A model generated the notes under the pieces. That model was given only the letters and a program-made list of their open reading frames with translations, was not told the origin of the DNA and ran no database searches. Shown here piece by piece: positions 17,005 to 23,652 of a DNA stretch of 64,000 bases (its first letter is position 1; each line of letters opens with the position of its first letter). The stretch is taken from the NCBI RefSeq assembly GCF_000376565.1, contig NZ_BARG01000076.1:1-64000 (forward strand), given 5' to 3'. The translations under genes were made by a program, and so were the position numbers. The stretch comes from Streptomyces hokutonensis (GTDB taxonomy: Bacteria; Actinomycetota; Actinomycetes; Streptomycetales; Streptomycetaceae).

Positions 17005-17403
17005 TCAGCAGGTGGGGCCCACCGCGTCGATCCTCGTGCCGAAGTTGGTGTCGTAGGCCTGGGCGTAGTCGCCGGAGAGGACCGGTCGCTTCTCCTGGGG
17101 GCTCCAGTCGATGAAGCACGCGTTGGCGTTGGCCTTGAAGGAGTAGACGTGGTCGTGCAGGTTGGACGGCATGTCGCGGTACCCGGAGGCGGGGCTCCAC
17201 CGCCAGGGGGTGCCCGAGTAGTTCCTGTCGTGCCAGAAGCAGATCTCCCCCGCCCCGCAGTTCTCGTCGGCGCGGTGCAGCGCGGCGCTCGCCGCCTGTC
17301 CGGTGGAGGTGGAGGGGGTACGGGCCTGGGTGGGGCTCGCCGCGCCGGTCAGGGCGAGACAGGTGGCTGCCAGGGCGACGGCCAGGCTCATGCGGATACG
17401 CAC
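17005..17403 (-). CDS. Secreted peptidase inhibitor family I36-like protein
   Basis: A 132-residue exported protein. The signal peptide is MRIRMSLAVALAATCLALTGAASPTQA with cleavage near residue 28. The mature domain has a beta/gamma-crystallin-like pattern: CGAGEICFWHDRNYSGTPWRW and DMPSNLHDHVYSFKANANACFIDW, with four Cys that could form two disulfides. I36 proteins (SMI-type) inhibit metalloproteases; the exact target is unknown. The start may be GTG 17403 or the ATG at 17391. Confidence 0.8.
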   Translation of the reverse strand: MRIRMSLAVALAATCLALTGAASPTQARTPSTSTGQAASAALHRADENCGAGEICFWHDRNYSGTPWRWSPASGYRDMPSNLHDHVYSFKANANACFIDWSPQEKRPVLSGDYAQAYDTNFGTRIDAVGPTC

Positions 17404-17530
17404 GGGTGACTTCCTTGCATTCGACGTCCACTTTCAGCCCGTCTCTTTCCATGAGCTGGTCCTTCATGCCCCGGCCGGGTCCGGCTCACCCGGACGGAGG
17501 ACCCGGACCGGCCGCCGACCCGCATGCCAA

Positions 17531-17558
17531 AAGCCCCGTCCGGACAGGGACGGGGCTT
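17531..17558 (-). terminator. Terminator downstream of the pirin gene
   Basis: A perfect 11-bp stem AAGCCCCGTCC/GGACGGGGCTT with a 6-base loop, 46 bases after the pirin stop. Confidence 0.75.
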
Positions 17559-17604
17559 CGGGAAGTTCCGCTCTACGAAGGCTCTACGAAAGCCCTGCGA
17601 AGGC

Positions 17605-18576
17605 TTACAGACCGCCCTCGCCCATGCCGTGCACGGCGGGGATGGTGCCCAGCCGGCCCTTCTGGAAGTCCTCGAATGCCTGCTGGAGTTCCTCGCGGGT
17701 GTTCATGACGAACGGGCCGTAGTGCGCCATAGGCTCCCGGATCGGCTGGCCGCCGAGGATGACGACCTCCAGGTCCGGGGTGTGCGAGTCCTGCTGCTCG
17801 TCCGCGCGGACGGTCAGTGAGGAGCCGGCGCCGAAGACGGCGGTCTGGCCCAGGTGGATCGGGCGGCGGTCCGCGCCGACCGAGCCCTTGCCCGCCATGA
17901 CGTAGACGAGGCCGTTGAAGTCCTCGCGCCAGGGCAGGGTCAGCTCCGCGCCCGGGGCCACGGTGGCGTGCACCATCGTGATCGGGGTGTGCGTGATGCC
18001 GGGGCCCTGGTGGCCGTCCAGCTCACCGGCGATGACGCGCAGGAGCGCGCCGCCGTCGGGGGTGGTGAGGAGCTGCACCTGTCCACCGCGGATGTCCTGG
18101 TAGCGCGGGGCCATCATCTTGTCCTTGGCCGGGAGGTTCACCCACAGCTGGAGACCGTGGAACAGCCCGCCGGACACGACCAGCGACTCCGGCGGCGCCT
18201 CGATGTGCAGCAGGCCCGCGCCCGCCGTCATCCACTGGGTGTCGCCGTTGGTGATGGTGCCGCCGCCACCGTTGGAGTCCTGGTGGTCGAAGACGCCGTC
18301 GATGATGTAGGTGACGGTCTCGAAGCCGCGGTGCGGGTGCCAGGGGGTGCCCTTGGGCTCGCCCGGCGCGTACTCCACCTCGCCCATCTGGTCCATCATG
18401 ATGAACGGGTCGAGGTGACGGTAGTTGATCCCGGCGAACGCGCGGCGCACCGGGAAGCCCTCACCCTCGAAACCGCCGGGTGCGGTCGTGACGGTGAGCA
18501 CGGGACGTGCCACGGCGTCGGCCGGCGCGGCCACGCGGGGCAGGGTCAGCGGGTTCTCTACGGTCACTGCAGGCAT
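17605..18576 (-). CDS. Pirin family protein (bicupin)
   Basis: A 323-residue two-cupin protein. The N-terminal domain holds the metal-binding pattern (RHLDPFIMMDQMG, then HPHRGFETVTYIIDG and HIEAPPE), as in pirins that bind Fe(II) and can act as quercetinase or redox sensors. The C-terminal cupin contains LTLPWREDFNGLVYVMAGKG and a conserved tail REPMAHYGPFVMNTREELQQAFEDFQ. Start ATG 18576 has AAGGAGG just upstream. It is monocistronic, with its own terminator and a repeat-bearing promoter region at 18604. Confidence 0.92.
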   Translation of the reverse strand: MPAVTVENPLTLPRVAAPADAVARPVLTVTTAPGGFEGEGFPVRRAFAGINYRHLDPFIMMDQMGEVEYAPGEPKGTPWHPHRGFETVTYIIDGVFDHQDSNGGGGTITNGDTQWMTAGAGLLHIEAPPESLVVSGGLFHGLQLWVNLPAKDKMMAPRYQDIRGGQVQLLTTPDGGALLRVIAGELDGHQGPGITHTPITMVHATVAPGAELTLPWREDFNGLVYVMAGKGSVGADRRPIHLGQTAVFGAGSSLTVRADEQQDSHTPDLEVVILGGQPIREPMAHYGPFVMNTREELQQAFEDFQKGRLGTIPAVHGMGEGGL

Positions 18577-18603
18577 GTCGGGACCTCCTTGTGCGTCGAG
18601 TTT

Positions 18604-18619
18604 AGTTGAGCGTTGAACT
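18604..18619 (-). promoter_or_regulatory. Repeat in the pirin promoter region
   Basis: AGTTGAGCGTTGAACT has AGTT/AACT arms and two GTTGA units seven bases apart, 28 bases upstream of the pirin start. It may be an operator, but the evidence is only its symmetry and place. Confidence 0.3.
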
Positions 18620-18640
18620 TTCTGCTACCCCACAACAGAA

Positions 18641-18670
18641 GAAGCCCGGAGGACATTCCCTCCGGGCTTC
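18641..18670 (-). terminator. Terminator of the 18.7-22.9 kb enzyme cluster
   Basis: A perfect 12-bp stem GAAGCCCGGAGG/CCTCCGGGCTTC with a 6-base loop, beginning 37 bases after the TDO-like stop. It closes the minus-strand cluster. Confidence 0.8.
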
Positions 18671-18706
18671 CGCCCGACCCGCCCGTACAGCGGGCACATC
18701 AGGGGC

Positions 18707-19432
18707 TCACAGCACGGCGCCCCGAGCCTCCCACAGCTGCGGGAAGAACCGTTCCCCGGTGCGCTCCCGCAGATATGCGACTCCCGAACTGCCCGCCGTA
18801 CCCCGGCCCTTGCCGATCTGCCGCTCCACGACCCGGACATGCCGGGCCCGCCACAGCGCCCAGCCCTCGTCGTGGCCGAGCAGCGCGTCCGCGAGTTCCC
18901 CGAGCGGCCCCTCGCCACGGAAGGCCGCGGCCCGGCCCGCCTGCGGAAGACCCGCGAGGAACCCGTCCCACAGCGTCGGCTCCAGCAGCCGCCGGTCCAG
19001 CCGGGCCCGCTCGGCCGCCGTCAGCCACCGCATCGGGCGGGTGCGGTGGTCCCGCCGCGCCGAGAGCGCCTCTATCTCGTGGAACTGCGCGGACTGCCCG
19101 CCGCTCGCCGTGCCGAGCGCACCGCGGAACGCCTCGAAGTCGCCCGGCGCCATGGTGTCCAGCAGCGTCAGCGCGTCGAGCAGCGCCCGCTCGATCTCCC
19201 GGCAGCGGCGCAGCCGTCGTACCGCTACGGCGTTCTCGCCCGCGAGCATCCGGTCGCGGGCGTCGGTGAGCTCGACGAGGAGCTGCTTGAACCAGAGTTC
19301 GTGCACCTGGTGCACGGTGATGAACAGATGCTCGTCGTGCGCGGCGGCGGCCTGGGGGAGCTGCTGGTCGAGGAGCTGCGGGAGGCGTAGGTAGGTGCCG
19401 TAGGTGAGGGTCGTGGTGGTGGTCGGGTTCAC
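18707..19432 (-). CDS. Tryptophan 2,3-dioxygenase-like haem protein with altered substrate site
   Basis: A 241-residue member of the TDO family, which in its classical form converts L-tryptophan to N-formylkynurenine. Conserved blocks are LTYGTYLRLPQLL, HDEHLFITVHQVHELWFKQLL (distal His41), SGGQSAQFHEIE, WRARHVRVVERQIG (proximal haem ligand His198) and GRGTAGSSGVAYLRE. The residue that in TDO is the substrate-carboxylate arginine (QYRYIE/QFREIE motif) is His118 here, so the substrate may differ from tryptophan. Start GTG 19432 overlaps the stop of the diiron oxygenase gene (GTGA), so translation is coupled. It is the last gene of a four-gene minus-strand cluster. Confidence 0.85.
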   Translation of the reverse strand: MNPTTTTTLTYGTYLRLPQLLDQQLPQAAAAHDEHLFITVHQVHELWFKQLLVELTDARDRMLAGENAVAVRRLRRCREIERALLDALTLLDTMAPGDFEAFRGALGTASGGQSAQFHEIEALSARRDHRTRPMRWLTAAERARLDRRLLEPTLWDGFLAGLPQAGRAAAFRGEGPLGELADALLGHDEGWALWRARHVRVVERQIGKGRGTAGSSGVAYLRERTGERFFPQLWEARGAVL

Positions 19433-20442
19433 GGGGTCTCCTCGGGGCCGTCTTCGCCGAAACCGAAGCCGTGGCCGTCGCCGTCGCCGTGGCCGTCGCC
19501 GTGGCCGTCGCCGAGGCCGTGGGCCGCGAAGTGCTCGCGGGCGCCCGGGAGTTCGAAGACGCCGACGGCCGCGCAGAGCCGTAGCGTCGAGCGGGCGGTC
19601 TCGTTCAGGCGGCGGGGGTCCGGGCCGGGCGCGCAGCAGTCCTCGGCGACGCGGCGGGCGGTGGCGGGGTCGAGGCCGGCCTGCCGCAGGGAGGCGCGGA
19701 CGGGGGCGAGGTCCCAGGTCAGGGCGGCCCGGATCAGTTCGGGCAGGGCACGGGCGGCGGCGGTGCGGTCGGCGGTGGACAGGTGGGTCCACAGCTCCCG
19801 GAAGAGGGCGGAGAAGAAACGGTGGTGGCGGCCCTCGTCCCGGGCGTGGTCGCGCAGCAGGTCGCGGACCACGCCGACCACGGACGGGTCGCCCGGCACC
19901 TCGTTCAGCACGGCCGTGATCAGTGTCTCGAACACCACCGCCTGGAGGAGTCCGGCGAGCGCGGGCGCGCCGGGCAGCGCGCGGTGCGCGGACGCCCGCA
20001 GCCGCTCGACGAAGCCGCCGTAGTCCTGGTCCGGTATCGCGATGCCGGTGACGGCGGCGATCTGGTCGGCCAGGTCGAGGCTGTAGAGGGCGTGGTAGCC
20101 CTCGTCGCAGTAGACCTTGAAGGCGTCCGGGCGCAGTGCGGCGGGGAGGTCGAGTCCGGTACGGGCGTTGGCCACGGCCTCGGCGGCCGGGTTGACGACC
20201 CGGGTCTCCAGGTGGGTCGTCGACAGCAGGAACTGGTAGAGGTGCCGCACGGTCAGTTCGCGCAAGCGCTCGGGCGGCAGTGCCCGTACGGCCTCGTGGC
20301 GGGCGTACGGCACCAGGGCCGCCGGGAAGAAGACGCGGCCGCGCTCGGTCTCCTCGTGGAACATGCGGCGCACACCGGTGCGGACGCCGGCCTGCTCATA
20401 CCAGCGGTCGAGCGGGCCGGGTGTGGTGTCGTGGGTCTTCAT
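19429..20442 (-). CDS. AurF/CmlI-like diiron N-oxygenase
   Basis: A 337-residue protein with the complete seven-ligand diiron set of the AurF family: Glu79 (THLET), Glu114 and His117 (DEGYH), Glu172 (FETL), His199, Glu203 and His206 (DHARDEGRH). AurF and CmlI oxidise arylamines to nitro groups; relatives act on other amines or on C-H bonds. The C-terminus ends in a Gly/Asp/His repeat (GDGHGDGHGDGDGHGFGFG, about 310-330), which could bind metal or be disordered. Start ATG 20442 lies inside the end of the PLP enzyme gene and the stop overlaps the TDO-like start, so the three proteins are made together. Confidence 0.87.
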   Translation of the reverse strand: MKTHDTTPGPLDRWYEQAGVRTGVRRMFHEETERGRVFFPAALVPYARHEAVRALPPERLRELTVRHLYQFLLSTTHLETRVVNPAAEAVANARTGLDLPAALRPDAFKVYCDEGYHALYSLDLADQIAAVTGIAIPDQDYGGFVERLRASAHRALPGAPALAGLLQAVVFETLITAVLNEVPGDPSVVGVVRDLLRDHARDEGRHHRFFSALFRELWTHLSTADRTAAARALPELIRAALTWDLAPVRASLRQAGLDPATARRVAEDCCAPGPDPRRLNETARSTLRLCAAVGVFELPGAREHFAAHGLGDGHGDGHGDGDGHGFGFGEDGPEETP

Positions 20443-21676
20443 GGGGTGCCCCCTTCCGGTTCCGGGTGAGCAGGCGGCCGAGGCGGGTCAGGGCCTCCTC
20501 CACGAGGGCCGCGTCGAGCGAGTGGCAGACGCGGAACCAGCCGGGGCGTGGGGCGTGGAAGGCCTCGCCGGGCAGGACGCTGACGTGGGTGCGGTCGAGG
20601 ATCTCCCGCCACAGCGCGCGTTCGCCGGCGAAGCCGGGGCCGGGCAGCCAGGCGCCCAGGTCGGCCCAGATCGAACAGCCCGCCTGCGCGGGGGCGTACG
20701 GGATGCCGAAGGCGTCGAGCAGCGCCGCGGCGCGGTCGTACGAGGCGCCGAGGCGGCGGCGGTTCTCGGTGAGGAACGCGTGCACCCGGGCGGGGTCGGC
20801 GAGGAGCGAGGTGAGGTGGGCCTGGGTGTGGGTGGAGACGGGGGCGAAGTAGGCGAGGGCGCGGGCGGCGGCACGGATCTCCGGGTCGGTGGTGTGCAGG
20901 ACGCCCGCCTTGAAGCCGGGCAGCCCGAAGTCCTTCGCGAACCCCCACACGGTGTGCACGCGGGCGGGGTCGGCTGCGACCGTGCGCAGGCTGGTGAAGG
21001 GGCGAGGCCCGAACACGGATCCCGCGTAGATCTCGTCCGCTACGACGTCCACGCCATGGTGGGCCGCGACCTCGGCCAACTCCCTTAATCGCGCGGGTGG
21101 ATGGACCTCTCCGGTCGGGTTGGCCGGGGACGCCAGCGCCACCGCCCGTACGTCCACGCCGTCGCGGCGGGCCTCGGCGAGCGTCCGGTCGACGGCGCGT
21201 ACGGAGAGGCCGTGGCCGTCCACGTCGTCCGGCGGGGCGAGGAGCAGCCGGGCGCCCGAGCGGCCCCCGAGGTCCGTGTCGAAGGCGCCGTAGCAGGGCG
21301 TGGGCACGACGATCGCCTCACCCGGGTCGCACAGCGCCGTGGCGACGACGTCGAGGGCCGCGGTCGCCCCGGCCACCACCACCAGGTCCTCGGGGTCGAC
21401 CGGCCGCTCCCCCGGGACGGTGAGGTGCCGCGCGAGATGCGCGCGCAGCTCCGGGGTGCCGTACAGGGGTGCGTAACGGGTGTCGCGGGCGGTGAGCGGG
21501 CGGGGCGGCTCGGTGTGCAGATCCTGGACGAGCCGATTCTCCGCGGTACCGAGATTCAGCCAGCCGTCGGGCCGCAGCCGTGGGTGGTACGGCAACGCCT
21601 CCGCCCGGAAGTGCGCCTCCGCGATGGCGGGCGAACCGGCGACCAGTCGGGCGGCCTGGCGGGAGACCGGGGTCAC
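20396..21676 (-). CDS. ACC-synthase-like PLP-dependent enzyme (aminotransferase class I/II fold)
   Basis: A 426-residue fold-type I PLP enzyme. Its motifs follow 1-aminocyclopropane-1-carboxylate synthase more closely than plain aminotransferases: LNLGTAENRL (compare GLAENQL), TPCYGAFDTDL (compare PYYPGFDRDL), SPANPTGEV, ADEIYAG (214-219) and AKDFGLPGFKAG with the PLP lysine at Lys248. It may do gamma-elimination, transamination or another PLP reaction; the exact one is open. Start GTG 21676 is the first good start before the conserved region; the frame stays open far upstream but that part is low-complexity repeat DNA. Its last 47 bases overlap the diiron oxygenase gene. Confidence 0.85.
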   Translation of the reverse strand: MTPVSRQAARLVAGSPAIAEAHFRAEALPYHPRLRPDGWLNLGTAENRLVQDLHTEPPRPLTARDTRYAPLYGTPELRAHLARHLTVPGERPVDPEDLVVVAGATAALDVVATALCDPGEAIVVPTPCYGAFDTDLGGRSGARLLLAPPDDVDGHGLSVRAVDRTLAEARRDGVDVRAVALASPANPTGEVHPPARLRELAEVAAHHGVDVVADEIYAGSVFGPRPFTSLRTVAADPARVHTVWGFAKDFGLPGFKAGVLHTTDPEIRAAARALAYFAPVSTHTQAHLTSLLADPARVHAFLTENRRRLGASYDRAAALLDAFGIPYAPAQAGCSIWADLGAWLPGPGFAGERALWREILDRTHVSVLPGEAFHAPRPGWFRVCHSLDAALVEEALTRLGRLLTRNRKGAPHEDPRHHTRPARPLV

Positions 21677-22098
21677 GGGCCGACTCCGATCGTGGGCGGG
21701 GCGGCGACGCGATGCGCGGGCCGGCGGGAAGCCGGGGCCGACGCGCGAGGAACGGCGACTGGGCCCGTGCCCGCGCAGAAGGCCGGGACCGACCGGGCGG
21801 CTCCGCCCGCCGGAGTAACAGCCACGCGACGCCCGGCCCGACGGGAAACCGAGGCCAACCCCCCGAGAACCGGCGACCGGCCCAACCCCCCGACGGTAAG
21901 CGGGAACCAACCACATGACCCGGCCCGCACGCGGACCAACCACAAGACGCGCGAGCCGACAGGGCGTCGTAACCAACGCCCGAGAACCCGCGACCGGAAC
22001 CGACCGGACGGCCCTGCCCCTACGAAGACCAACCACGCGACGCGCGCCCCGGCAGGAAGCCGAGGCCGACGCGCGAGCACCAGCGACCGAACTCGCCG
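21677..22098. repeat. Degenerate tandem repeat between the SDR and PLP-enzyme genes
   Basis: This 422-bp gap separates two genes of an otherwise overlapping cluster. It holds diverged copies of a unit containing ACGCGAC...CGGCGGGAAGCCG and GCGCGAG, with blocks starting near 21704, 21824, 21912, 21942 and 22034. A shorter word AACCAC(N)NGAC recurs at about 21909, 21939 and 22030. Spacings are about 120, 90, 30 and 90 bases. No promoter, terminator or convincing coding frame is seen. All frames stay long because the DNA is very GC-rich. Confidence 0.5.
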
Positions 22099-22911
22099 TC
22101 ACCGCTCCACCCCCGCCCCCTCCGCCACCCCACCGAGCAACCCCGGGCGTACCCCCAGCCCCATCGACGCGTCGAGCACCGCTCCGTGGAGGAGGGCGGC
22201 GAGGGGGCCGGCCAGGTGCCAGATCAGGTCGGCTATTTCCGTGGGGGCGATCAGGCGGCCTCGGGGCAGGGTGGATTCCAGGGCGGCGCGTTCCTGCGGG
22301 GTGAGGCCCGAGAGGGTGCTGGCCTCGAACATGGGCGTGTCCACCGCGCCGGGGCAGACGGCGACGACGTCGACGGGGTCGTGGGCCAGCTCGGCGGCCA
22401 GGTGGCGGGTGAGGTAGGCGAGGGCGGCCTTGCTCATGCCGTCGGCGACCCGGAAGCCGGGGAACTGCGCGACGCCCCCGCCGACACTGGCCACGTTGAC
22501 GATCGTGCCGCGCCCGCGCGCCCGCATTCCCGGCAGCAGCTGCTCGGTGAGCCAGAGCGGCCCCACCGCGTTGATCTGCAGGAACGCCGCGTCCTGGGCG
22601 TGGCCGGGCCCCGGGACGTAGTGCTCGACGGTCTTCGAACCGACCGCCGCGTTGTTGACGAGCACGTCGACCGGTCCGGGCAGTTCCGCGACCAGGCGTT
22701 CGTGGTCGGGCCACTCGCCCTGGCGGAACTCGAAGGCCCGCGCCGGGTGCCGGCAGGTGCCGGCCAGTTCGGCGACCAGCCGGGCCGCGCGCTCCCGCCC
22801 CGAGTGGTACGTGAACCAGACGTGGTCGCCGCCCCGCGCGAACCGGCGCGCGCAGGCCCGCCCGATCCCCGCCGAGCCGCCTGTGATGAGTACGTTCCGT
22901 GCCGCCGCCAT
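22099..22911 (-). CDS. SDR-family oxidoreductase with Tyr-to-Asp change in the active site
   Basis: A 270-residue Rossmann protein: N-terminal LITGGSAGIGRACA (NADP(H) binding), VNNAAVG, the catalytic Ser in IVNVASVGGG and a C-terminal substrate loop ending in ASMGLGVRPGL. Where SDRs have Tyr-x-x-x-Lys, the sequence is ADGMSKAAL, so Lys is kept but the proton-donor Tyr is replaced by Asp. The C-terminal pattern GAVLDASMGLGVRPG looks conserved rather than decayed. It is the first gene of the cluster ending with the TDO-like gene. It may act on an unusual substrate or with altered chemistry. Confidence 0.82.
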   Translation of the reverse strand: MAAARNVLITGGSAGIGRACARRFARGGDHVWFTYHSGRERAARLVAELAGTCRHPARAFEFRQGEWPDHERLVAELPGPVDVLVNNAAVGSKTVEHYVPGPGHAQDAAFLQINAVGPLWLTEQLLPGMRARGRGTIVNVASVGGGVAQFPGFRVADGMSKAALAYLTRHLAAELAHDPVDVVAVCPGAVDTPMFEASTLSGLTPQERAALESTLPRGRLIAPTEIADLIWHLAGPLAALLHGAVLDASMGLGVRPGLLGGVAEGAGVER

Positions 22912-23053
22912 GCGGGCCCCCGTCGGTGTGCCGCGTCCGCCGTCTGACGGAACCGCACACTTCCAGCCAACCGGGACACACGGTCAAGGCACCGGGTACC
23001 CCGCCGACATCTCGTCGGATCGGGACCCGGACTTCAGCAACTGGGGCAGGTGC

Positions 23054-23527
23054 TCAGCCGTACATCCTGCGCATCGCGAACTCCACCATCTGCTCGACCG
23101 CCTTCGCGTCGAACACCATGCGGTGCTCGCCCTCCATGTCGACGACGAAGCCGTAGCCCGTCGGCAGCAGGTCGATGACCTCGGCGCCGGTGATCACGAA
23201 GTACTTGGACTCCTTGCCGGCGTAGCGGCGCAGTTCCTTCAGCGAGGTGAACATCGGGATCACCGGCTGCTGGGTGTTGTGCAGCGCGAGGAAGCCCGGG
23301 TTGTCGCCGCGCGGACAGTAGACCTTGGAGGTCGCGAAGACCTGCTGGAAGTCCTCGGCGGCCATCTGCCCGGTGGTGAAGGCGCGTACCGCGTCCGCGA
23401 GCGAGGGCGGGGACGGCTCGGGGTAGAGCGGTGGCTGCTGGCCGTAGCCGCCCACGCCACCGGCCATCTGCTGCTGGGGCGGGACGTACCCCTGCTGAGC
23501 GCCCACGTTCTGGTCGTAGCCGTACAT
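23054..23527 (-). CDS. SseB-domain protein
   Basis: A 157-residue protein. The first ~40 residues are a Gln/Gly/Pro/Tyr-rich flexible segment (MYGYDQNVGAQQGYVPPQQQ onward) and the rest is an SseB N-terminal-like domain (residues ~42-157) with KVYCPRGDNPGFLALHNTQQPVIPMFTSLKELRRY. In actinobacteria such proteins are cytoplasmic and of unknown role, despite the name from type III secretion. It is divergent from the acyl-CoA dehydrogenase across a 125-bp gap. Confidence 0.8.
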   Translation of the reverse strand: MYGYDQNVGAQQGYVPPQQQMAGGVGGYGQQPPLYPEPSPPSLADAVRAFTTGQMAAEDFQQVFATSKVYCPRGDNPGFLALHNTQQPVIPMFTSLKELRRYAGKESKYFVITGAEVIDLLPTGYGFVVDMEGEHRMVFDAKAVEQMVEFAMRRMYG

Positions 23528-23576
23528 GCCCGCAAGAGTACTGAGTCACAGATGGACGGCTTGGGGTTGCGTCTTA

Positions 23577-23590
23577 TTACCGACGGGTAG
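23577..23590. promoter_or_regulatory. Palindrome upstream of the acyl-CoA dehydrogenase
   Basis: TTACCGACGGGTAG is an inverted repeat (TACC-GACG-GGTA) 62 bases before the acyl-CoA dehydrogenase start, and it runs into a TAGCAT that could be a -10 element. TetR-type fatty-acid regulators use sites of this shape; the link is inference. Confidence 0.45.
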
Positions 23591-23652
23591 CATCATCGTA
23601 GCTACTGCTTAGTACAAGTCTCGTTGTACATATCTCTTACGGAGTCGTCGCC

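Noticed and set aside
13733..17467. Minus-strand open frame spanning the SpoIIE phosphatase and transporter region (over 1200 codons)
   Set aside because: It crosses several strongly supported genes in other frames and is Arg/Gly/Pro-rich nonsense; a consequence of high GC.
19478..19520. Tandem GGCGAC-type microsatellite as a separate regulatory repeat
   Set aside because: It is the coding part of the Gly/Asp/His tail of the diiron oxygenase, read in frame.
21677..22098. CRISPR-like array
   Set aside because: The repeats are diverged, unevenly spaced and lack identical direct repeats with unique spacers; no cas gene is near.
20396..22987. ACC-synthase-like protein extended upstream to 22987 as one large fusion
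   Set aside because: The extension covers the SDR gene in another frame and the repeat region; conserved sequence begins at GTG 21676.
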